The translations under genes and the position numbers were made by a program. This document shows, in pieces, positions 52,151-63,694 of a stretch of DNA of 64,000 bases. Each line of letters begins with the position of its first letter. Position 1 is the stretch's first letter. A model generated the notes under the pieces. The model did no database searches, was not told the origin of the DNA, and worked only from the letters and a program-made list of their open reading frames with translations. Source of the DNA: Aristolochia californica (lineage: Eukaryota; Streptophyta; Magnoliopsida; Piperales; Aristolochiaceae); NCBI GenBank assembly GCA_029961685.1, contig JARWKL010000004.1, positions 25,177,610 through 25,241,609 of the forward strand, read 5' to 3'.

Positions 52151-55100
52151 TCTTGTTTTGTTTACGAGATGAAGGAAAGTGAAAACTCAAGTTTTGATTT
52201 AAGAAAAAAGTCTACATCTAAAATGGAAATGCACAACGCACAAATGTAGAGAGAGATAATTCGAAAAAGTGTCTACAATTTTTAGGGATTGTAGACTCTT
52301 TTTTGCATTTCTTTATCAGGTTCTGCAAATGTCAGGAAAAGGTGGAGGTGGTGGATTTTTAACTGACTGCTGACTCCCAATCCTTAAGTCATTCCTTAAA
52401 AAAATATAACCCATTACGCATGATAAATCATTTTAGAATAATTTATGATCGTTAGGTCATCTTTTTGTAAATGGGCAAAATAATGGCTTGTTTGACTCGG
52501 ATAAAAATCCCATCGCGTGTTCAATAGAGAATTTAATATTATTCTCTTTAAAAGGTTTCGCTCCATAGGTCATTTGCATATTTAACATGTTTCAAGCATG
52601 CATATCCATTTTTTAAAACATGTGTAGAAAAATCTCTTTCTTATAAAATTCCAAGTAGTTAGGGTTGAACTATTGGAATTTCCCAAAATTGGATAACAAA
52701 ACTTTTGTGTTCAATCGTGGTGTGTGAATAAATTTTCTTTACTTACATTTGTTATTGCTTTAAATTCTTTCCATACATAAACTCTAAAATTTTCATTTTG
52801 TTGTGATCTATTTTTCCCTTTTATCTCTTTTCTTGTTTACGAAGTGAAGGGAAAGTGAAAACTCAAGTTTTGATTTTAGAAAAAAGTATACATATAAAAT
52901 TGAAATGCACAATGCACACATGTAGAGAGAGATAATTCCAAAAAATATTTGTAATTTTTTGGGATTGTAAACTCTTTTTAGTTTTTATATATCAGATTTT
53001 GCAATCGTCGGGAAATGGGGGAGGCGGGGAATTTTTACCTGAGTGTTGACTCCCAATCCATAATTCATTCCTTGAAAAAATATTGCCTGTTAAGCATGAT
53101 AAATGACATTACAATCATCTATGATCGTTTGGTCAACTCTTTTTAAATGGGCAAAATAATTGCTTGTTTTACTCGGGTAAATATCCCACCTCATGTTCAC
53201 TTGAGAATCTAATTTTAATCTCTTTAAAAATTTTGGATCCTTAGGTCATATACATCTTTAACTTGTTTCAAGTATGCATATCCATTTTTTAAAACCAGTG
53301 TAGAAAAATCTTTGTCTTATAAAATTCCAAGCTATTTGGGTTGAATTAGTGCAATTTCCCAAATTTGGATAACTAAACTTTTGTGTTATTTGTGATGTGA
53401 AAATAAATTTTATTTACTTAAATTTGTAATTGGTTTAAATTTTTTCCATACTTAAACTCTAAAATTTTCATTTTGGTGTGATCTATTTTTGCCAGTTATC
53501 TCTTGTTTGTTTTACGGATGAAGGGAAAGTGAAAACTCAAGTTTTGATTTAAGAAAAAAGTATATATCTAAAAAGGAAATGCACAATGCACAAATTTAGA
53601 GGAGATAAATCATAAAAGTGTATATAATTTTTAAGGATTGTAAAATCGTTTTTGTTTTTACATATCAGGTTTTGCAATTATTGGGAAAAGGGGGAGACGG
53701 GGGATTTTTAACTGAGTGTTGACTATCAATCCATAAGTCATTCCTTAAAAAAATATAGCCCGTTATGCATGATAAATCACTTTACAATCATCTATGATCG
53801 TTAGGTGAGCTTTTTGTAAGTGGGCAAAATAATGGATTGCTTGACTCGGGTAAATATCCCATCGCACTTTCATATGAGAATCTAATGTTATCCTCTTTAA
53901 AAGGTTTGGATCCATAGGCCATTTGCATCTTTAACATGTTTCAACCATGCATATCCAATTTTTAAAACATATGTAGAAAAATCTCTTTCTTATAAAATTC
54001 CAAGCTATAAGGGTTGAACTAGTGGAATTTCCCAAAATTGGATAACAAAACTTTTGTGTTCATTTCTGGTGTGTGAAAAAATTTATTTACTTACATTTGT
54101 TATTGCTTTAAATTTTTTCCATACATCAACTCTAAAATTTTCATTTTGTTGTGATCTATTTGCCTTTTATCTCTTTTTTTGTTTACGAGTTGAAGGGAAA
54201 GTGAAAACTCAACTTTTGACTCAAGAAAAAAGTATACATCTAAAATGGAAATGCACAATGCACAAATGTAGAGAGAGATAATTTTAAAAAGTGCCTATAA
54301 TTTTTAGGGATTGTAAACTCTTTTTTGTTTTTAGATATCAAGTTTTGCAATCGTCGGGAAAAAAGGGATGCGGGGGATTTTTAAGTAAGTGTTGACTACC
54401 AATCTATAAGTCATTCCTTACAAAACTATAGCCCGTTACGCATGATAAATCTCTTTACAATCATTTATGATCATTAGGTCAGCTTTTTGTAAATGGGAAA
54501 AATAATGGCTTGTTTGACTCGGAAAAATAAGCCACCGCACATTTACTTGAGAATCTAATGTTATTTTCTTTAAAAGGTTTGGATACATAGGTCATTTTCA
54601 TCTTGAACATGTTTCAAGCATGCATATCCCTTATTTAAAACATGTGTAGAAAAATCTCCTTCTTATAATATTCCAAGCTATTAGGGTTGAACTAGTGGAA
54701 TTTCCCAAACTTGGATAAAAGAACTTTTGTGTTCATCTGTGGTGTGTGAAGAAATTTTCTTTACTTAAATTTGTTTTTGCTTTAAATTATTTCCCTACAT
54801 AAACTCTAAAATTTTCATTTTGTAGTGATCTATTTGCCTTTTATCTCTTTTTTTGTTTAGGAGTTGAAGGGAAAGTGAAAACTCAATTTTTGATTTAAGA
54901 AAAAAGTATACATCTAAAATGGAAATGCACAATGCACAAATGTAGAAAGAGATAATTCCAAAAAGTGTCTCTAATTTTAAGGGATTGTAAACTTTTTTTT
55001 ATTTTTTTATATTTGGTTTTCCAATTGTCGGGAAAAGGGGGAGGCGGGGGATCTTTAACTGAGTGTTGACTCCCAATCCATAAGACATTCTATAAAAAAA

Positions 55101-56334
55101 ATATAGCCCGTTACACATGGTAAATCACTTTACAATCATCTATGATCGTTAAGTCAACTTTTTGTAAATGGGCAAAATAATTGCTTGTTTGACTCGGGTA
55201 AATATCCCACCACACGTTCACTTGAGAGTCTAATGTTATTCTCTTTAAAAGGTTTTGGATCCATAGGACATTTTCAACTTTAACATGTTTCAAGCTTGCA
55301 AATCTATTTTTAAAACATGTGTTCAAAAATCTCTTTCTTATAAAATTCTGAGCTAATAGGGTTGAACTAGTGCAATTTCCCAAACTTGGATAACAAACCA
55401 TTTGAGTTCATTTGTGGTGTGTGAATAAATTTTCTTTACTTACATTCCATGTTTCTTTAAATTCTTTCCGGACACAAACTCTAAAATTTTCATTTTGGTG
55501 TGATCTATTTGCCTTTTATCTCTTTTTTTGTTTGCGAGAAGACGGGAAATCAAAAACTCAAGTTTTGATTGAAGAAAAAAGAAGACATCTAAAATGTAAT
55601 TGCACAATGCACAAATGTAGAGAGAGATAATTCCAAAAAGTGTCTATAATTTTTAGGGATTTTAAACTCTTTTTAGTTTTTAAATATCACGTCCTGCAAT
55701 CATCGAGAAAAGGGGGAGGTGGGGATTTTGACTCCCAATCTTTAAGTCATTCCTTACAAAAGTATAGCCCGTTCGCTTTATAAATCACTTTACAATCATT
55801 TATGATCATTAGGTCAGCTTTTTGTAAATGTGAAAGTAATGGCTTGTTTGACTCGGGTACATATCCCACCGCACGTTCACTTTGGAATTTAATGTTATTC
55901 TCTTTAAAAGGTTTGGATCCATAGGACATTTTCATCTTTAACATGTTTCAAGCATGCATATCTATTTTTTAAGACGAGTGGAAAAATCTCTTTCTTAGAA
56001 AATTCCGAGCCTTTAGGGTTGAAATAGTGGAATTTCCCAAACTTGGATAGCAAAAATTTTTTGTTCATTTGTGGGGTATGAATAAATTTTCCTTACTTAT
56101 ATTTGTTATTGCTTTAAATTCTTTCCATATATAAACTCTAAAATTTCATTTTGTTGTGATCTATTTCCCTTTTATCTCTTTTTTTGTTAACGAGATGAAG
56201 GGAAAGTGAAAACTCAAGTTTTGATTTAAGAAAAAAGTATACATCTAAAATGAAAATATACAGTGCATAAATGTAGAGAGAGATAATTCCAAACAGTGTC
56301 TGTAATTTTTAGGGATTGTAAACTGTTTTTAGTT

Positions 56335-56381
56335 TTTATATATCAGGTTCTACAATCGTCAGGAAAAGGGGGAGGCGGGGG
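56335..56381 (-). other. Example of minus-strand C-rich box plus TATATAAA
   Basis: Read on the minus strand, CCCCCGCCTCCCCC (56381-56368) is followed 25 nt later by TATATAAA (56342-56335). The pairing recurs in most units. It resembles the spacing of an upstream box and a TATA box of a polymerase II promoter. In AT-rich DNA a TATA-like string is common, and no transcript evidence is available, so this is a motif observation and not a promoter call. Confidence 0.3.
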
Positions 56382-58515
56382 ATTTTTAACTGAGTGTTGA
56401 CTCCAAATCCATCAATTTATTCCTTACAAAAATATAGCCCATTACACATGATAAATCACTTTACACTCATCTATGCTCGTTAGGTAAGCTTTTTGTAACT
56501 GGGCAAAATAATGGCTTGTTTGACTCGGGTAAATATCTCACCACATGTTCACTTGGGTATTTAATGTTATTCTCTTTAACAGGTTTGGATCCATAGGTCA
56601 TTTGCATCTTTAACATGTTTCAGGCATGCATATCCACTTTTTAAAACATGTGTAGAAAAGTCTCTTTCTTATAAAATTCCGTGCTATTAGGGTTGAACTA
56701 GTGGAATTTCCTCAACTTGGATAAAAAATGTTTGTGTTCATTTCTGGTATGTGAAAATTTTTGTTTACTTACATTTGTTTTTGCTTTAAATTCTTTCCAT
56801 ACAAAAACTCTATAATTTTCACTGTGTTGTGATCTATTTGCCTTTTATCTCTTTTTCTATTTATGAGATGAAGGGAAAGTTAAAACGCAAGTTTTGATTT
56901 AAGAAAAAAAGTATACATCTAAAATGGAAATGCACAGTGCACAAATGTAGAGAGAGATAATTCCAAACAGTGTCTGTAATTTTTATGGATTGTAAACTGT
57001 TTTTAGTTTTGATATATCAGGTTCTGTAATCGTCGGGAAAATGGGGAGGCGGGGGATTTTTAACTGAGTGTTGACTCTAAATCCATAAGTCATTCTTGAC
57101 AAAAATATAGCCCATTACGCATTATAAATCATTTTACAGTCATCAACGATCGGTAGGTCAACTTTTTGTAAATGGGCAAAATAATGGCTTGATTGACTCA
57201 CGTAAATATCCCACCGCACGTTCACTTGGGAATTTAATGTTATTATTTTTAAAAGGTTAGGATCAATAGGTCATTTTCAACTTTAATATGTTTCAAGCAT
57301 ATCTTTTTTTTTAAAAATGTGTAGAAAAATCTGCTTATTAGAAAATTCCGAGCTATTAAGGTTGAACTAATGGAATTTCCCAAACATGGATTACAAAAAA
57401 TTTGTGTTCATTTGTGGTGTGTGAATAAAATTTCTTTACTTAAGTTTGTTACTTCTTCAAATTCTTTCCACACATTAACTCTAAAATTTTCATTTTGTTG
57501 GGATCTATTTGCCTTTTATCTCTTTTTTTTTTACGGGAAGAAGGGAAAGTGAAACGTCAAGTTTTGATTTAAGAAAAAATTATACATCCAAAATGGAAAA
57601 GCACAATACACAAATGTAGAGAGAGATAATTCAAAAAAGTGTCTGTAATTTTTAGAAATTGTAAAGTCTTTTTGGTTTTTATATATGAGGTTCTGCAATC
57701 GACAGGAAAAGGTGGATCGAGGGATTTTTAACTGAGTGTTGACTCCAAATACAAAAGTCATTACTTACAAAAATATAGCCTGCTACACATGATAAATCAC
57801 TTTACACTCATCTATGATCAGTAGGTTAGCTTTTTGTAAATGGGCAAAATAATGGCTTGTTTGACTCGGGTAAATATCCCAACACACATTCACTTGGGAA
57901 TTTAATGTAATTCTATTTAAAAGGTTTGGATCCATAAGTCATGTGCATCTTTAACATGTTTCAAGCATGCATATCCAATTTTTAAAACATGTCTAGGAAA
58001 ATCTCTTTTTGATAATATTCGGAGCTATTAGGGTTGAACTAGTGGAATTTCCCAAACTTGCATTACAAAACTTGTAAATTTTCTTTACATACATTTTTTG
58101 TTGCTTTAAATTCTTTCCACACATAAACTCAAAAAAATTCATTTTGTTGTGATCTATTTGCCTTTTATCTCTTTTTTTGTTTACGTGATGAAAGGAAAAT
58201 GAAAACTCAAGTTTTGATTTAAGAAAAAATTATACATCTAAAATGGAAATGCACATTGCACAAATGTAGAGAGAGATAATTCAAACAAGTGTCGGTAATT
58301 TTGAGGGATGTTAAACTCTTTTTATTTTTTATTTATCAGGTTCTGAAATAGTTGGGAAAAGGGGGAGGCGGGGATTTTTAACTGACTGTTGACTCCTAAT
58401 CCATAAGTCATTCCTTACCAAAATATAGCCCGTTACGCAAGATAAATCACTTTACAATCATCTATGATCGTTAGGTCATCATTTTGTAAATGCGCAAAAT
58501 AATGGTTTGTTTGTC

Positions 58516-58521
58516 TCGGGA
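58516..58521 (+). repeat. Deletion junction removing the unit-start motif
   Basis: CTCGGG runs directly into AATTTAATG, so about 26 bp containing TAAATATCCCACCGCACGTT are missing. The usual left end CTCGGGTAAA and the right end CTTGGGAATTT of this subfamily share GGG at the breakpoint, a microhomology junction. It is the only unit in which the register motif itself is absent. Confidence 0.9.
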
Positions 58522-61265
58522 ATTTAATGTTATTCTTATTAAAAGGTTTGGTTCCATAGGTCATTTGCATCTTTAACATGTTTCAAGCATGCATATCCAT
58601 TTTTTAAAACATGCGTAGAAAAATCTCTTTCTTTAACAATTTCGAGCAATTAGGGTTGAACTTGTGGAATTTCCCAAACTTGGATAACAAAACTTTTGTG
58701 TTCATTTGTGGTGTGTGAATAAATTTTATTTACTTACGTTTGTTATTGCTTTAAATTCTTTCCAAACATAAACTCAATAAATTTCATTTTGTTGGGATCT
58801 ATTTGCCTTTTACCTCTTTTTGGGTTTACGACATGAAAGGATAGTGAAAACTCAAGTTTTGATTTAAGAAAAAAGTATACATCTAAAATGGATATTCCCA
58901 ATGCACAAAAGTAGAGAGAGATAATTCCAAAAAGTGTTTGTACTTTTTACGAATTGTAAGGTCTTTTTAGTTTTTATGTATGAGGTTCTGCAATCGTCGG
59001 GAAAAAGGGGAGGCGGAGGATTTTTAATTGAGTGTTGAGTCCTAATCCATAAGTCATTCCTTACAAAATTATAGCCCATTACGCATGATAAATCACTTTA
59101 CAATCATCTATGATCGCTAGGTCAGCTTTTTGTAAATGGGAAAAATAATGGCTTGTTTGACTCGAGTAAATATCCCACCGCATGTTCACTTGAAAATTTA
59201 ATGTTTTTCTCTTTAAAAGGTTTGGATCCATAGGTCATTTGCAACTTTAACATGTTTCAAGCATGCATATCCATTTTTTAAAGCATGTGTAGAAAAATCT
59301 CTTTCTCATAAAATTCCGAGCTGTTAGGGATAAACTAGAGGAATTTCCAAAACTAGGATAACAAAACTTTTGTGTCCATTTGTAGTGTGTGAAAAAAATT
59401 TCTTTACTTACATTTTTTATTGCTTTTCATTCTTTCTGTACATAAACTCTAAAAGTTTCAGTTTGTTGTTATCTATTTGCCTTTAATATCTTTTTTTGTT
59501 TACGAGATGAAGAAGAAGTGAAAACTCAAGTTTTGATTTAAGAAAAAAGTATACATCTAAAATGGAAATACACAATGCACAAATGTAGAGAGAGATAATT
59601 CCAGAAAGTGTCTCTAATTTTTAGTGATTGTAAACTCTTTTTTGTTTTTATATATCCGGTTCTACAATCATCGGGAAAAGGGGGAGGCGTGGGATTTTGA
59701 ACAGAGTGTTGACACCCAATCCATAAGTCATTCCTTACAAAAATATAACCCACTACGCATGATAAATCACTTTACACTCATCTATGATCATTTGGTCAGG
59801 TTTTTGTAAATGGGCAAAATAATGGCTTGTTTGACTTGGGTAAATATTCCACCGCACGTTCACTTGGGAATTTTACGTTATTCTCTTTAAAAGGTTCAGA
59901 TATATTGGTCATGTGCATCTTTAACATGTTTCAAGCATGCATATCCATTTTATAAAACTTGTGTAGAAAAATCTCTTTTTTATAAAATTTTGAGCTATTT
60001 GGGTTGAACTAGTGGAATTTCCCAAATTTGCATCACAAAACTTTTGTATTCATTTGTGGTGTGTGAATTAATTTTCTTTACATACATTTTTTATTGCTTT
60101 CAATTCTTTCCTCACATAAACTCTAAAACTTTCATTTTGTTGTGATTTATTTGCCTTTTATCTTTTTTTTGTTTACGAGATGAAGGGAAAGTAAAAACTC
60201 AAGTTTTGATTTAAGAAAAAAGTATATATCTAAAATGGAAATGCAAAATCCACAAATGTAGAGAGAGATAATTCAAAAAAGTGTCTGTAATTTCATGGAT
60301 TGTAAACTTTGTTTATTTTTTATATACCAGGTTCTGCAATTGAAGGGAAAAAGGGGACGTGGGGGATTTTAAACTGCGTGTTGATCCCATCCATAAGTTA
60401 TTCCTTACTAAAATATGGCCCGTTACACATGATAATTCACTTTGCAATCATCTATGATCGTTTGATCAGCTTTTTGTAAATGGGCAAAATAATGGAATGT
60501 TTGACTCGGGTAAATATCCCACCACACGTTCACTTGGGAATTTAATGTTATTCTCTTTAAAAGGTTTGGATCCATAGGTCATTTGCATATTTAACATGTT
60601 TCAAGCATTGTTATCGATTTTTTAAAACATGTGTAGAAAAATCTTTTTCTTATAAAATTCCGAGCAATTTGGTTTGAACTAGTGGAATTTCCAAAACTTG
60701 GTTAACAAAACTTTCGTGTTCATTTGTGGTGTGTGAATAAATTTTCTTTACTTACATTTTTTATTTCTTTAAATTCTTTCCTTACATAAACTCTAAAATT
60801 TACATTTTTTTATAATCTATTTGCCTTTTATATCTTTTTTTTGTTTATGAGATGAAGGGAAGGTGAATACTCAAGTTTTGATTTAAGAAAAAAGTATACA
60901 TCTAAAATGGAAACACAATGCACAAATGTAGAGAGAGATAATTCCAAAAAGTGTTTTTAAATTTTAGGGATTGTAACCTCTTTCTAGTTTTTATATATCA
61001 GGTTCTGCAATCGTCAGGAAAAGGGGGGAGGCGGGGATTTTTGATTGAGTGTTGACTCTCAATCCATAAGTCATTCCTTACAAAAATATAGCCCGCTATG
61101 CATGATAAATCACTTTACACTCCTCTATGATCGTAGTGTCTGCGTTTTGTAAATGGGCAAAATAGTGGCTGGTTTGACTCAGATAAATATCCACCATATG
61201 TACACTAGGGAATTTAATGTTATTCTCTTTAAAAAGTTTGGATCCATAGGACAGTTGCATCTTTA

Positions 61266-61304
61266 ACATGTTTCAAGCATGCATATCCATTTTTTAAAAC
61301 ATGT
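61266..61304. other. Example of the conserved dyad (8-bp inverted repeat, 23-nt loop)
   Basis: ACATGTTT (61266-61273) and AAACATGT (61297-61304) are perfect reverse complements. The loop contains the overlapping palindromes GCATGC (61277-61282) and ATGCAT, then an oligo-T run. The same arrangement is visible in most units. It could form a short hairpin or bind a dimeric protein; neither is shown here. Confidence 0.8.
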
Positions 61305-62330
61305 GTAGAAAAATCTCTTTCTTATAAAATTCTGAGCTATCAAAGTGGAACTAGTGAAAATTTCCAAACTTGGATAACAAAACTTTTGTGTTCATTCTTT
61401 GTGTGTGAATAAATTTTCTTTACTTACATTTGTTTTGGCTTTAAATTCCTTCCATACATAAACTCTAAAATTTTCATTTTGTTGTGAGCTATTTGCCTTT
61501 TATCTCTTTTTTTGTTTTCGAGATGAAGGGAAAGTGAAAACTCAAATTTTCATTTAAGTAAAAAGTATGCATCTAAAATGGAAATGCACAATGTACAAAT
61601 GTAGAGAGAGATAATTCCTAAAAGTGTGTGTAATTTTTAGAAATTGTGAACTCTTTTAAGTTTTTTTATATATCAGGTTCAGCAATCGTCAGGAAAAGGG
61701 GGAGGTAGGGGATTTTTAACTGAGTGTTGACTCCCAATCCATAAGTCATTCCTTACAAAAATATAACCCATTACGCATTATAAATCACTTTGCAATCATC
61801 TCTGATGGTTAGGTCAGCTTTTTGCAAATGGGTAAAATAATGGCTTGTTTGACTCAGGTAAATATCCCACCGCATGTTCACTTCGGAAATTAATGTTATT
61901 CTCTTTAAAAGGTTTGGATCCATAGTCATTTGCAAATTTAACATGTTTCAAACATGCATATCTATTTTTTAAAACATGTGTAGAAAAATCTTTTTCTTAT
62001 AAAATTCCTAGCTATTAGGGTTGAACTAGTGGAATTTCCCAAACTTGGATAACAAAACTTTTGTGTTCATTTTTGGAGTGTGAATAAATTTTCTTTACTT
62101 ACATTTGTTATTGCTTTAAATTCTTTCCATACATAAACCGGAAAATTTTTATTTTGTTGTGATCTATTTTCCCTTTATCTCTTTTTTTGTTTACGAGATG
62201 AAGGGAAAGTAGAAACTCAAGTTTTGATTTAAGAAAAAAATATACATCTAAAATAGAAATGCGCAATGCACAAATGTAGAGAGCGATAATTCCAAAAAGT
62301 GTCTATAATTTTTAGGGATTGTAAACTCTT

Positions 62331-62345
62331 TTTAGTTGGAGGCGG
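62331..62345 (+). repeat. Deletion junction removing the TATATAAA region (~38 bp)
   Basis: TTTTTAGTT joins GGAGGCGGGG. The lost stretch holds TTTATATATCAGG, the TCTGCAATCGTCGGG segment and the first half of the G-rich patch. The unit (62508 minus 61871) is about 637 bp. Confidence 0.9.
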
Positions 62346-63673
62346 GGAATTTTTAACTGAGTGTTGACTCCCAATCCATAAGTCATTCCTTAAAAAAATG
62401 TATCCCTTTACGCATGATAAATCACTTTACAATCATCTATGATCGTTAGGTCAGCTATTTTTTAATGGGAAAATAATTGCTTGTTTGACTCGGGTAAATA
62501 TCCCACTGCACGTTCACTTGGGAATTTAATGTTATTCTCTTTAAAAGGTTTAGATCCATAGGTCATTTGCATCTTTAACATGTTTCAAGCATGCATATCT
62601 ATTTTTTAAAACATGTGTAGAAAAATCTCGTTCTTATAAAATTCCGAGCTATTATGGTTGAACTAGTGGAATTTCCCAAACTAGGATAACAAAACTTTTG
62701 TGTTCATTTCTGGTGTGTGAATAAATTTTCTTTACTTACTTTCATTATAACCTTAAATTCTTTCGGAACTAAACTTTTAAATTTTCATTTTGTGGTGATC
62801 TATTTGCCTTTGATGTCTTTTTTTGTTTACGAGATTAAGGGATTGTGAAAACTCAAGTTTTTATTTAAGAAAAAAGAATACATCTGAAATGTAAATGCAC
62901 AATGCACAAATGTAGAGAGAGATCATTCCAAAAAGTTTCTGTAATTTTTAGGGATTGTAAACTCTTTTTAGTTTTTATATATCTGGTTCTACAATCGTCG
63001 GGAATAGGGGGAGGTGGGGGATTTTTAACTGAGTGTTGACTCCCAATCCATTAGTCCTTCCTCACAAAAATATACCCCATTACGTATGATAAATCACTTT
63101 ACAATCATCTATGATCGATAGGTCAGTTTTTTATAAATGGGCAATGTAACGGCTTGTTTCACTCTCGTAAAAATCCCATCACACGTTCACTTGGGAATTT
63201 AATGTTATTCTCTTTTAAATGTTTGGATCCATAGGTCATTTGAATCTTTAACATGTTTCAAGCATGCATATCTAATTTTTAAAACATGTGTAGAAAAATC
63301 TCTTTCTTATAAAAGTCCGAGCTATTAGGGTTGAACTAGTGGAATTTCCAAAACTTGGATAACAAAATTTTTGTGTTCATTTGTCATGTTTGAAGAAACT
63401 TTCTTTACTTACATTTGTCATTGCTTTAAATTCCTTCTATTCATAAGCTCTAAAATTTTCATTTTGTTGTGATTTATTTGCCTTTTATTTCTTTTTTTGT
63501 TTACGAGATGAAGGGAAAGTGAAAGCTCAAGTTTTGATTTAAGAAAAAAGTATACATCTAAAATGGAAATTTAAAATGTACAAATGTAGAGAGAGATAAT
63601 TCCAAAAAGTTTATGAAATTTTTTAGGATTGTAAACTCTTTTTAGTTTTTATATAACTGGTTCTACAATCGTC

Positions 63674-63694
63674 GGGAAAAGGGGGAGGCGGGGG
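63674..63694 (+). other. Example of the conserved G-rich patch
   Basis: The patch reads GGG, AAAA, GGGGG, A, GG, C, GGGGG. It stands out in an otherwise AT-rich monomer and sits at the same place in nearly every unit, always with G on the + strand. Four G-runs of at least two would allow a two-tetrad quadruplex; a three-tetrad one lacks a fourth long run. Variants include GGGGGTGGCGGGGG in HOR type D. Confidence 0.8.
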
